The notes beneath the pieces are model-generated. The model had not been told where the DNA came from. It searched no databases and saw only the letters and a list, made by a program, of their open reading frames with translations. A program made the translations under genes and the position numbers. 50,694 nt of DNA from Mycobacterium sp. UM_CSW (lineage in GTDB: Bacteria; Actinomycetota; Actinomycetes; Mycobacteriales; Mycobacteriaceae), in NCBI RefSeq assembly GCF_000455205.1, contig NZ_AUWQ01000036.1:1-50694 (forward strand), given 5' to 3'. Position 1 is the stretch's first letter, and every line of letters begins with the position of its first letter. Shown here one piece after another: positions 17,376-25,496 of this stretch.

Positions 17376-19094
17376 CTACTGGGTGCCTTCTGCGTACCAG
17401 GTGCGGAATTCGTCGTACTTGGGCATCTCCTCGGAATTGGCCTTCGGATCGATGCAGACGTGGACCACGGCCGCCTTGCCGCTAGCGTAGGCCCGCTCGA
17501 TCGCCGGGCCGATCTCGTCCTCCTTTTCGACGTACTCGCCGTGGCAGCCGAAGCCCTCGGCGACCTTGTCCAGCCGGACGTCTTTGCTCCAGTGCACGCC
17601 GGGCTGGGGTGACGGCTGGGGAAAGGTGCGCTTGTAGACGCCAACCTCGAGGCCCCACTGGTGGTCGACGCCCACCACGCACACCAGCGGAAGCCGTTGC
17701 CGCGCAGCGGTTTCCAACTCGGCGATGTGGAACAGGAACGCCGAATCGCTGGTCAGCAGCATCACCGGGCGCTTGCCGCCCTCCGCGACCGACGCCCCGA
17801 TCGCGTACGGCAGGCCGGTACCCAGATGGCCGAAGTTCTGGTTCCAGATGACGTCGCGCGGCTTGGCCTGCGAATAGGTCCACTGAAAGATGACGGTCGC
17901 GCCGCCGTCGCGGACCAAAATGCCGTCCTTCGGGAACGCTCGGGTGGCCTCCACGACGAACCGCGCCGGGTGGATCGGTGTGCGGCCGGTCGGCGCGTTC
18001 TCCGCCAGCTGCGCCAGCTCCGCCGCGTCCTCGGAGATCCAGCGGTCGAGATCGGCCTGGGAAGCGGCCGAAGCCTTTCTCGGCTCGTCACGGAGCGCGT
18101 TCACCAGCTGGGGCACCACACCGCGAAGGTCGCCGACCAGGGGGATGTCGATGGGCCGGTTGACGCCGATGGCCACCGGATCCTGTTCGACCAGAATCCA
18201 TTTGCGTGTCGCGTCGTTGGGTGCCCAGTGGCGGGTCCGGCCGTAGTGGCTTGGTTCGCCGAGCTCCGTGCCGAGCGCGACGCACAGATCGGACTTCACC
18301 ACCGCCTCGACGGCCGCCGGTGAGAACCCGTAGGCGAAGGTGCGGTCCTGTAGGCCGTCGATGAACGACGTGCCGCCCGAGGTCTGGATCACCGGGCAGG
18401 CCATTAGGTCGGCCAGCTCCCGGACCGCAGCACCGGTCCGCGAGGTGTGGACCCCGTGTCCGACCAGCAGGATCGGGCTTTCGGCCGCCCGGATCAGCTT
18501 CGCCGCCTCGGCGACCTCGCGCTCGCCCGCGGTCTGGTTGACGAGCCGATACCTGTTGGGTGGCAGCGGATCCGGCACGTCGAGCTCTTCGAGGATGACG
18601 TGCGACGGGTACTCGATGTAGGCGGGTCCGGGTGTTCCCGACATGGCCCGGCGGATCGCCTCGTGAATGATTTCGTCGGTCTGGTCGGCGTACTCGATCG
18701 ACGCGCTGTACTTGACCGACGGTGCGAACAGCGGTTCCTGCCGGACGAACTGGATGCGGCCGCGCCGGACCCGGCGCTCGGTGATGCGGGCGCGCTGGCC
18801 GCCGATGAAGATCACCGGCGAGTTCTCGACCTTCGCGCACTGGATCGCTCCGGCGATGTTGGCCATGCCGGGTCCGAGCGTGCCGATGCACAGGCCGGGC
18901 TTGCCCGTCATCCGCGACGCCGCCTCGGCCATGAAGCCCGCGCTCAGCTCGTGATGCGGTGCGACCACGGACCATCCGCGGGCGTCGGCCTCCGTGAACA
19001 TGTGCACGAAGTTCGGATCCGGGATGCCGAACAGCGTGTTCACGCCCTCGACCTCGAACAGGTCGAGGATGCGCTTGTAGACGGGCACAGCCAT
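17376..19094 (-). CDS. thiamine diphosphate-dependent enzyme with divergent metal motif
   Basis: The 572-aa protein has the three-domain POX fold. The N-terminal PYR domain holds the catalytic Glu in APHHELSAGF (Glu49) and GTLGPGMANI; the central domain contains GHGVHTSR and ALGTELGEPS; the PP domain starts near residue 395. In the PP domain the usual GDG...NN magnesium motif reads SDS (449-451) and, 26 residues later, VDHQWG (476-481). The two acidic positions are kept but both flanking glycines and the first Asn are lost. It could be a 2-hydroxyacyl-CoA lyase, a decarboxylase or a carboligase. Its neighbour is a class III CoA-transferase, the same pairing as oxalyl-CoA decarboxylase with formyl-CoA transferase. 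It is clearly distinct from the true OxcA at 44324. Confidence 0.85.
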   Translation of the reverse strand: MAVPVYKRILDLFEVEGVNTLFGIPDPNFVHMFTEADARGWSVVAPHHELSAGFMAEAASRMTGKPGLCIGTLGPGMANIAGAIQCAKVENSPVIFIGGQRARITERRVRRGRIQFVRQEPLFAPSVKYSASIEYADQTDEIIHEAIRRAMSGTPGPAYIEYPSHVILEELDVPDPLPPNRYRLVNQTAGEREVAEAAKLIRAAESPILLVGHGVHTSRTGAAVRELADLMACPVIQTSGGTSFIDGLQDRTFAYGFSPAAVEAVVKSDLCVALGTELGEPSHYGRTRHWAPNDATRKWILVEQDPVAIGVNRPIDIPLVGDLRGVVPQLVNALRDEPRKASAASQADLDRWISEDAAELAQLAENAPTGRTPIHPARFVVEATRAFPKDGILVRDGGATVIFQWTYSQAKPRDVIWNQNFGHLGTGLPYAIGASVAEGGKRPVMLLTSDSAFLFHIAELETAARQRLPLVCVVGVDHQWGLEVGVYKRTFPQPSPQPGVHWSKDVRLDKVAEGFGCHGEYVEKEDEIGPAIERAYASGKAAVVHVCIDPKANSEEMPKYDEFRTWYAEGTQ

Positions 19095-19096
19095 GT

Positions 19097-20317
19097 TTAA
19101 AACTCCGTTCCCTCGCGAGCAGACGCAAAATCGCCCTCTGGCAGACTATTTCGTGCGATTCTGTGTCTGCTCGTGCCGATTTCGGCGAGCACTTCGGCGG
19201 TGTCGGCCCCGAGTTCGGGCGCCGGCCCGGCGACCCGACCCGGTGTCCGGGAGAACCAGGTGGGCACGCCGGGAAACCGCACCGGCCCGTGCGGGGTGTC
19301 GACGGTCTGGAACATGCCGACGGCGTTGAGGTGCGGATCGTCGAACAACGCGCTCGGCGTGTTCAGTGGCGCGGCCGGTATCTCGAGCTCGCGGAACAGC
19401 GCGAGCCACTCCTGGGTCGAGCGCTGTTTCATCGTCTCGGCCACCAACCCGTAGACGGTGTCGATATGGCGTGCGCGCTCTTCCAGCGTCGAATACAGCT
19501 CACCGGCCCACGGCGGGCGCACCGCGTCGACGAACGCGTTCCAGTGCTTGTCGTTGTAGATCAGCGCGGCGATGTGGCCGTCGCTGGTGCGATACGGACG
19601 GCGGTTGGGCGCCACGGTGCGCGGATAGACGGCCGGGCCCAGGGGAGGGTCGAAGAGGGCGCCGTTGGCGTGCTCGACGAGCATGAACGAGGCCATGGTT
19701 TCGAACATGGCGACCTCGACCTCCTGCCCCTCGCCGGTGCGCTCGCGGTGGAACAGCGCCATGGTCGTCGCGTACAGCGCGGTCAGCCCGGCGACCTTGT
19801 CGGCCATGATGGTGCCGACGTAGTCGGCCTCGCCGGTGAGCTGCTGTTGCACCGCGGGCAGGCCGCATTCGGCCTGGATGGTGTCGTCGTAGGCGGGCCG
19901 GTCCCGTTCGGGTCCGCGCCGCCCGTACCCGTAGCAGTTGGTGTAGACGATCGCGGGGTTGATCGCGGCGACGTCGTCGTAGGTGAAGCCGAGCTTGGCG
20001 ATCGCCTTGGCGCGCATCGAATGGATGAACACGTCCGCGGTCTCGACCAGCGCGCGCAGCGCCCGCGTTCCCTCGTCGGTGCGCAGGTCCAGCACGATGC
20101 TGCGCTTGCCGCGGTTCACGTTGACGAACACCCCGCTCATGCCCGGCGCCGGACCGACCGAGATGTAGCGGGTGTTATCGCCCTGGGGCGGTTCGACTTT
20201 GATCACGTCGGCGCCCATGTCGGCCATGATCTGGGTGCAGTACGGTCCCATCACCATCGCGGTGAGGTCGATCACCCGAACGCCGGCCAGCGGTCCCGCG
20301 CCCGCCCGGCTAGCCAT
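19097..20317 (-). CDS. CaiB/BaiF class III CoA-transferase
   Basis: The 406-aa protein begins with the family signature GPLAGVRVIDLTAMVMGPYCTQIMADMGADVIKVE (residues 8-42), has NRGKRSIVLDL, and places the catalytic Asp in RPAYDDTIQAECG (Asp144). Class III enzymes transfer CoA between acids by an acyl-aspartyl anhydride mechanism; some act as racemases in the related AMACR branch, but the Asp-containing motif here fits transferase. It overlaps the SDR stop by eight bases and ends three bases before the ThDP enzyme start. It may give the operon an ATP-free way to load CoA on the substrate, using a pathway product as the donor. Which acids it uses is unknown. Confidence 0.9.
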   Translation of the reverse strand: MASRAGAGPLAGVRVIDLTAMVMGPYCTQIMADMGADVIKVEPPQGDNTRYISVGPAPGMSGVFVNVNRGKRSIVLDLRTDEGTRALRALVETADVFIHSMRAKAIAKLGFTYDDVAAINPAIVYTNCYGYGRRGPERDRPAYDDTIQAECGLPAVQQQLTGEADYVGTIMADKVAGLTALYATTMALFHRERTGEGQEVEVAMFETMASFMLVEHANGALFDPPLGPAVYPRTVAPNRRPYRTSDGHIAALIYNDKHWNAFVDAVRPPWAGELYSTLEERARHIDTVYGLVAETMKQRSTQEWLALFRELEIPAAPLNTPSALFDDPHLNAVGMFQTVDTPHGPVRFPGVPTWFSRTPGRVAGPAPELGADTAEVLAEIGTSRHRIARNSLPEGDFASAREGTEF

Positions 20318-21245
20318 GCAGCACGCCTCGATCGCTGGAACGGCGCGCGAGGTCGAAGCTGTACCGGATGTGCTGGCCGTGACCGTCGGGCACCACCGGA
20401 AAGACCAGCGGCGCCTCGACGTTTCGGATCGCGTCGAGGTGCGCGCCGACGTCCTCGACCGTCCACGCCGGCCGGTGCACGCCGGGACTCTCGGCGATCA
20501 CCGCTCGCGCCACCCGACCCGCCAGCGCGATGAACATCTCCCCTGTCACCGAACAGGTTTCGTGGGCGAGCCAGGCCACCACGGGCGCGACGAGCTCCGG
20601 GCCCATCGGCGGGTAGGCCGAGGTGTCGATGCCATCGGCCATCCTCGTCACCGCGGCCGGGACGATCACGTTGCACCGCACGCCCTCCGCCGCGCCCTCG
20701 AGGGCGGCGACGTTCGACAGCCCGAGCACGCCGGCCTTCGCCGCCGCGTAGTTGGCCACGCCGTGGTTTCCGTACAGGCCGCCGATCGACGACGTCAACA
20801 CGATGCGCCCGTAGCCGGCCTCGCACATCACCGGAAACGCCGGCCGCACAACGTTGAACGCGCCCCGCAGGTGCACGTCGAGCACGGCGTCGAAATCCTC
20901 GTAGCTCATCTCCTTCAGCGAGCCGCGCCGGACGTTGCCGGCGTTGTGAATCAGGATGTCGAGGCGGCCGTAGCGTTCCACCGCCGCGTCGATGATCGCC
21001 TTGCCGCCTTCCGCGGTCGCCACCGAATCGGTGCTCGCGACGGCTTGCCCTCCGGCGGCGACGATTTCACGCACCACGTTGTCGGCCGGACCGGTGTCGG
21101 TGCCGTCCCCGGAGAGGCCGCCCCCGGGGTCGTTGACGACGACCTTCGCGCCCCGTGACGCCAGCAGCACGGCGTAGGAGCGGCCCAGCCCGCGGCCACC
21201 CCCGGTGACCACCGCCACCCTGCCGTCAAATCTCAAATCGGTCAT
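20310..21245 (-). CDS. short-chain dehydrogenase, 17-beta-HSD4-like
   Basis: This 311-aa SDR has VTGGGRGLGRSYA at the start, NDPGGGLSGDG (the spacing typical of the peroxisomal multifunctional enzyme/HSD17B4 branch), HNAGN, a Ser in LTSSIGGLYGNHG and YAAAKAG. It carries a C-terminal extension of about 60 residues after the core. Family members oxidise 3-hydroxyacyl-CoA or hydroxysteroid-like compounds with NAD+. It abuts the monooxygenase stop exactly and overlaps the CoA-transferase start, so it is tightly co-translated. It may supply a ketone or oxidise a hydroxyacyl-CoA; the sequence cannot decide between these. Confidence 0.9.
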   Translation of the reverse strand: MTDLRFDGRVAVVTGGGRGLGRSYAVLLASRGAKVVVNDPGGGLSGDGTDTGPADNVVREIVAAGGQAVASTDSVATAEGGKAIIDAAVERYGRLDILIHNAGNVRRGSLKEMSYEDFDAVLDVHLRGAFNVVRPAFPVMCEAGYGRIVLTSSIGGLYGNHGVANYAAAKAGVLGLSNVAALEGAAEGVRCNVIVPAAVTRMADGIDTSAYPPMGPELVAPVVAWLAHETCSVTGEMFIALAGRVARAVIAESPGVHRPAWTVEDVGAHLDAIRNVEAPLVFPVVPDGHGQHIRYSFDLARRSSDRGVLHG

Positions 21246-23102
21246 CTACGTTCCGAGCACCAGACCGTCGAGGTCGCCTTTGGCACGCCACTGTTTGAGC
21301 AGGTCGTCGAACGCGTAGAAGCCGGGCGAGTAGGGCTCCCCGAGAAACGAGCGGATGCCCTCCCCGCCCCCGCCGCCCTCATTGTTGTAATAGCCGGGCG
21401 TGCAGGTCATTTCGAACGCCGAGTTGTCGATCGCGAGTTCCCGGATCGTGGCGACCCAGTTGTCCTGACCCTCCTGACTCGGTTCGACGGTGGTCACGCC
21501 GCGGCTGATGGCCTCGGAAATGATGTAGGCGATGTGTTCGGCCTGCTGCTCGAACATCGCCGTGGTGTTGGCCGAAACGCCCCCCTGGAGGAAGCCGGTG
21601 TGGAACTGGTTCGGGAAGCCGCGAGTGGTCATGCCGTGCAAGGTCTTGTAGCCGTCGCGCCAGTGATCGAAGAGCGATGCCCCGTCGCGGCCTTCGATCG
21701 CATCCATCGCGTAGCGGCGGCTGATCTCGGTGGAGATCTCGAAGCCGCTGGCGAAGATCACGCAATCGACCTCGTACTCAACGCCGTTGGCGACGATGCC
21801 GTTCTCCGTGAGCCGTTCCACGCCCTTGGACTCCGACACGTCGATCAACGTGACGTTGGGATTGTTGAAGGTCGGCAGGTACTCGTCGCTCGAGCACGGT
21901 CGCTTGCACAGGAACCGGTAGTAGGGCTTGAGCGCTTCGGCGGTATCGGGGTCATCGACGATGTCGGCGATCCGGCGGCGCAGCCGCTCCATGATCTTGT
22001 AGTCCTCTTCCTCGCGGATCGCCATGATCTGTTCGATTCCCAGCGACGCGGGGTCGTCACTGGCGGCGATGCGCGCAGTCATGTTGCGTCCCAGCTCGGT
22101 CCAGAAGTCACACACCAGATCGGCCGCATCGAACACCACGCCCTCGAACGGCGACCAGCGATGGAAATTGCGCTTGCGCTCCGCCTGCCATCCGGGCTGC
22201 AGCGATTCCACCCAGTGCGGATTCGTGGGCTCGTTTCCGCGCTCGTCCACCGATGAGGGTGTCCGCTGGAATACGTACAAATGCTGGGCATCCCGACCCA
22301 GGTGGGGGACCAACTGAACACCGGTCGCCCCGGTGCCGACGAGGGCGACCCGCTTGTCGGCAAGCTTGTGCAGTCCGCCGTTGGCGTCGCCGCCGGTGTA
22401 GTCGTAGTCCCAGCGCGCCGAGTGGAAGGCGTGGCCTCCGGCGTCCAAGTAGTCCGTGAGGCCGGGGATCCCGGGCAACTTGGGCCGGTTGTAGGAGCCC
22501 TGTGTCATCACCACGAATCGGGCGCGGATGTCGTCGCCCCGATTCGTCCGCAGCCGCCAGCGTTTGATCTCGTCATCCCAGCGCAGCGTGCGCACCTGGG
22601 TAGAGAAGATCGCCCCGTCGTACAGTCCGAAATGCTTGGCGATGCGGCGACAGTGTTCGTAGATCTCCGCACCGTCGGCGAACTTCTTGCTCGGCATGAA
22701 GTCGAGTTCTTCGAGCATCGGGATGTAGCAGTACGCGTCGTTGTCACACTGGATTCCGGGGAAACGGTTCCAATACCAGACGCCGCCGAAGTCGCCGCCC
22801 ATCTCGATGACGTGAACATCGTCGACGCCGGACCTCTTCAGGTAGGCGCCTGCCAGCAGCCCGGCGATACCCCCTCCGAGAACCGCTACCTCGATGTCTT
22901 CGGTGATCGGCGTGCGCGGAGTCACCGGCGTGTGCGGATCGACCTCCGAGAACTCGGCGAAATCGCCCTTGAGTTCCAGATATTGCTTAGATCCTTCGGG
23001 GCGCAACCGCTTGTCGCGCTCGTGCAGATACTTCTCGCGCAGCGCGTCGATGTCGATGTCTTGTGGGGTGTCGGTCGGCCCACAGCTGTCGAAATTCGTC
23101 AT
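21246..23102 (-). CDS. flavin-containing monooxygenase, Baeyer-Villiger type
   Basis: The 618-aa protein has an N-terminal extension of about 65 residues, the FAD site VLGGGIAGLLAGAYL, the BVMO-typical GGDFGGVWYWNRFPGIQCD block, the fingerprint GxxxHxxxWD as GHAFHSARWDY, and a second dinucleotide site GTGATGVQLVPHL for NADPH. These features place it with Baeyer-Villiger monooxygenases of the long type (cyclopentadecanone- and steroid-monooxygenase-like) that insert oxygen next to a ketone to give an ester or lactone. The first residue of the fingerprint, normally Phe, is Ala. It overlaps the Rieske gene by four bases (ATGA). A beta-propeller protein encoded divergently could hydrolyse a lactone product. 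Confidence 0.9.
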   Translation of the reverse strand: MTNFDSCGPTDTPQDIDIDALREKYLHERDKRLRPEGSKQYLELKGDFAEFSEVDPHTPVTPRTPITEDIEVAVLGGGIAGLLAGAYLKRSGVDDVHVIEMGGDFGGVWYWNRFPGIQCDNDAYCYIPMLEELDFMPSKKFADGAEIYEHCRRIAKHFGLYDGAIFSTQVRTLRWDDEIKRWRLRTNRGDDIRARFVVMTQGSYNRPKLPGIPGLTDYLDAGGHAFHSARWDYDYTGGDANGGLHKLADKRVALVGTGATGVQLVPHLGRDAQHLYVFQRTPSSVDERGNEPTNPHWVESLQPGWQAERKRNFHRWSPFEGVVFDAADLVCDFWTELGRNMTARIAASDDPASLGIEQIMAIREEEDYKIMERLRRRIADIVDDPDTAEALKPYYRFLCKRPCSSDEYLPTFNNPNVTLIDVSESKGVERLTENGIVANGVEYEVDCVIFASGFEISTEISRRYAMDAIEGRDGASLFDHWRDGYKTLHGMTTRGFPNQFHTGFLQGGVSANTTAMFEQQAEHIAYIISEAISRGVTTVEPSQEGQDNWVATIRELAIDNSAFEMTCTPGYYNNEGGGGGEGIRSFLGEPYSPGFYAFDDLLKQWRAKGDLDGLVLGT

Positions 23103-24466
23103 TGAATCTCTTTCGGCTCACCGGTGCCCATGTACTTCGACAGTTGGTAGTGCAGGTTGACGGTGCTGCGCTCTCGGTAGGGGTTCGGCTTGGTGCCCGG
23201 GAAGCCCAGCGATTTCATGCCCTGCTGCACGGCGGCCATGTTGGAGAAGTCCTGGGGCAACACCGAGCGCCACCGCGGGTCACCGACCGGCGTGTATTCC
23301 CACTCCGTTTGCGGCTCTTCGCCTTTCGGAAACAGTTCGAACACCGACACCTCGAAGATGCACTTGTCGGGGTTGTAGCCGGGGTCCGGCCGGGCGCCGT
23401 AGCACAGCGCAACCGTCAGGCCCTGACCGATCTGGAAGTTCGGGAAGATCTGCCACGCCGTGCCGGCCTGCCCGAGGATGTCGGGCGGGATCGTCGGCCA
23501 GATCACGCCGCGGGCCTCGTCGTCGCGGCGCGCCGACGCCAGCCAGTGCTCGAGGACCTTGTCCGCCGGGGTGCCCTCGGGCAGCTCGTCGACGAGTCGT
23601 TTGGCGGCGTTCACCAGCGTCTCGGTGGTGGAGGTGTTGGTTTCCTCCATCGTGTAGATCTGCATCTCCGCGGTCGACACGCGGGGATCGGCGCCGGTGC
23701 CGAGGCGGATCTTGGACTTGGTCGCGGCGAGGTCGTCCGGCGCGTCATAGCCGATGTTGCTGTGCTTGCCCTGCGCCTTGGCCCACCCCTTGAATTCGCC
23801 GAACTTGTTGAACTCCGGATGGGTCGTGTAGACGTGGTAGGTCTCGTTGAACGCCTCCAGCGCGACCTTCCAGTTGCAGTCGAAGTAAAGCCATTTGCGC
23901 CATTTGCAGCGCATGTTCTCCAAACCGAACGGGTCGAGGATCTTGGCGGCGGGGAACAGGTAGTCGGCCAGCGGCTCGCAGTCGGGGTCCATGTTGATCC
24001 ACAACCAGCCGCCCCACGTGTCGACATTGACCGGCCGAAGGTGGGTGTTCTCCGGGGTCAGCGCCTCCTGCCAGTCCTGTTGCTCGCGGATGTGAGTGCA
24101 CGCCCCGTCCAAACCGTATGTCCAGCCGTGGAATCCGCACACGAACGACTTGCGGGCGCGGCCGGAGGCGTTCTTCGCGCCCTGCGGCGTGTCGATCAGC
24201 CTTCGGCCGCGGTGCATGCACACGTTATGGTGCGCGCGAAATTCGTCACGGCCAGTGCGCACCACGATGATCGAGTCGTCGAGAATGTCGTAGGTCAGGT
24301 AGCTGCCCACCTCGGGCAGCTCTTCGACGCGGCCGACCTGCTGCCAGACCTTGCGCCACAGCTTGTCGCGCTCGGCGCGGGCGTAGTCCGCGCTGATGTA
24401 GGCCTCGACGCCGATCGTCATGGGTTTCGAAAGTTCTTCGGTCGCTTGGACTTCCGTGTCAGTCAC
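23099..24466 (-). CDS. Rieske non-heme iron oxygenase, alpha subunit
   Basis: The 455-aa protein has a Rieske [2Fe-2S] site with Cys83-x-His85 and Cys110-x2-His113 (CMH...CGFHGWTY), and a mononuclear iron site starting NETYHVYTTHPE (His211, His216). The gap between the two cluster halves is 24 residues, longer than the usual 15-17, owing to a basic insert. It should hydroxylate an aromatic, alicyclic or methyl carbon. No beta subunit, ferredoxin or reductase gene is in the window, so electrons must come from elsewhere. The GTG start at 24466 has a near-perfect AGGAGG seven bases or so upstream and overlaps the preceding SDR stop. Confidence 0.92.
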   Translation of the reverse strand: MTDTEVQATEELSKPMTIGVEAYISADYARAERDKLWRKVWQQVGRVEELPEVGSYLTYDILDDSIIVVRTGRDEFRAHHNVCMHRGRRLIDTPQGAKNASGRARKSFVCGFHGWTYGLDGACTHIREQQDWQEALTPENTHLRPVNVDTWGGWLWINMDPDCEPLADYLFPAAKILDPFGLENMRCKWRKWLYFDCNWKVALEAFNETYHVYTTHPEFNKFGEFKGWAKAQGKHSNIGYDAPDDLAATKSKIRLGTGADPRVSTAEMQIYTMEETNTSTTETLVNAAKRLVDELPEGTPADKVLEHWLASARRDDEARGVIWPTIPPDILGQAGTAWQIFPNFQIGQGLTVALCYGARPDPGYNPDKCIFEVSVFELFPKGEEPQTEWEYTPVGDPRWRSVLPQDFSNMAAVQQGMKSLGFPGTKPNPYRERSTVNLHYQLSKYMGTGEPKEIQ

Positions 24467-25311
24467 GACATCCTCCTAATGGCCGCGCGGAAGGATTCGT
24501 CCTTGAGGAACAGCGAGGTGTTGTCGGCGCCCAGGTGGCTCCACTTGAGGTCGAGGCCGCCGTCGACGAGCAGCGTCTGGCCGGTGATGTAGCTCGACAG
24601 GTCCGAGAGCAGGAAAAGGATGGCGCCGGCCTGCTCCTCCGGCCGGCCGCGCCGGCCCATCGCGATCGCCTGCCGATCCCGGTCCGGGTCCTCGTCGACG
24701 TAGGTGCGCGAGGCCGCCGTCTCGGTGACGCCGGGCGCCACGGCATTCACCCGGATCCCGGACATCGCCAGCTCGAGCGCCATCGTCCGGGTTATCGCCG
24801 CGATCGCGGCCTTGGCGGTCCCGTAGGCGATGTGGAACGGCGCGGTGTTCATGCCGCTGATCGACGAGATCGACACGATCGACCCGGGCCGCTGGTGCGC
24901 GACGAGTTCGGCCGCCACGGCCTGGCTCATGAAGAACGCCGTTTCGAGGTTGTCGGTGAAGATCTTGCGCCAGTCTTCACGCGTCACCCGCGTCGACGGC
25001 ATCCACGTCGACGGCTCGGCGCCGCCGGCGACGTTAACCAGACCGTAGAGGCTGCCGTCGGCGCGCCGCGTCTGGTCGATCACCGTGGCGATGCCCTCGT
25101 CCGTCGATGCGTCGGCCGCGACGGGCACCACCGCCAGGCCCTGTTGCGCCAGCGGGGCGACGTGCTCGTCCAGGTTTTCCTTCGACCGGCTCACCGCGAT
25201 CACCGTTGCCCCGGCGCGGGCGGTCATGGCCGTGACGGTGGTGCCGATGCCGCCGCCGCCGGCGCCGGAAACCACGACGACGCGCCCGTCTAGCCCGAGA
25301 AGATCGTCCAT
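24463..25311 (-). CDS. short-chain dehydrogenase, first gene of the leftward operon
   Basis: This 282-aa classical SDR has VVSGAGGGGIGTTV (nucleotide site), NVAGGAE in place of NNAG, a Ser in SISSISGMNTAPF, the YGTAKAA pair and the C-terminal ITGQTLLVDGG segment. It is the first gene of the eleven-gene leftward operon, 24 bases downstream of a perfect 12-bp palindrome that is probably the operator. It may oxidise the alcohol made by the Rieske enzyme encoded next, giving the ketone needed by the Baeyer-Villiger-type enzyme. That role is inferred from gene order. Confidence 0.9.
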   Translation of the reverse strand: MDDLLGLDGRVVVVSGAGGGGIGTTVTAMTARAGATVIAVSRSKENLDEHVAPLAQQGLAVVPVAADASTDEGIATVIDQTRRADGSLYGLVNVAGGAEPSTWMPSTRVTREDWRKIFTDNLETAFFMSQAVAAELVAHQRPGSIVSISSISGMNTAPFHIAYGTAKAAIAAITRTMALELAMSGIRVNAVAPGVTETAASRTYVDEDPDRDRQAIAMGRRGRPEEQAGAILFLLSDLSSYITGQTLLVDGGLDLKWSHLGADNTSLFLKDESFRAAIRRMS

Positions 25312-25334
25312 GACCTGCTATCTACTGCGCCGCT

Positions 25335-25346
25335 TTGTCCGGACAA
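25335..25346. promoter_or_regulatory. candidate GntR operator, perfect palindrome TTGTCCGGACAA
   Basis: A perfect 12-bp palindrome lies 24 bases upstream of the first leftward gene, where a promoter would be. Its GT-N-(2)-N-AC core resembles the operators of HutC-type GntR regulators, and a GntR/UTRA protein is encoded in the divergent operon. Binding here would block leftward transcription. No footprint data; the assignment is by symmetry and position. Confidence 0.6.
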
Positions 25347-25430
25347 GATACCGCGTTCTGTCCCTTGGAGAACACTATTCCCATCGGCGAAGCGTGCTGT
25401 CAAGGGCGAGCCGGGATGCTTTGGCGGCTA

Positions 25431-25442
25431 TTGTCTGGACTA
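25431..25442. promoter_or_regulatory. second, imperfect copy of the candidate GntR operator, with a rightward promoter
   Basis: TTGTCTGGACTA matches the perfect palindrome at 25335 in 10 of 12 bases and lies 96 bp away. Its TTGTCT can also serve as a -35 element for the rightward operon: a 17-base spacer leads to TAGCGT (25454-25459), which fits the mycobacterial TANNNT -10 rule. A repressor bound here would shut off rightward transcription, including its own gene. Confidence 0.5.
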
Positions 25443-25496
25443 GAACAACTTGATAGCGTCCAGCTCAAACGGCTGACGGAAGGACCTCGGCAGGAT

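Noticed and set aside
10891-25311. Assignment of the leftward operon to a specific known pathway such as cholesterol or 2-hydroxyisobutyrate degradation
   Set aside because: Individual families overlap with those pathways, but the key marker enzymes (for example KshB, HsaC or a recognised 2-hydroxyisobutyryl-CoA lyase) are not identifiable here.
25335-25496. N-terminal extension of the propeller gene through the divergent promoter
   Set aside because: It would translate through the palindromes and includes Cys-rich non-family sequence; ATG 25497 starts the conserved part.
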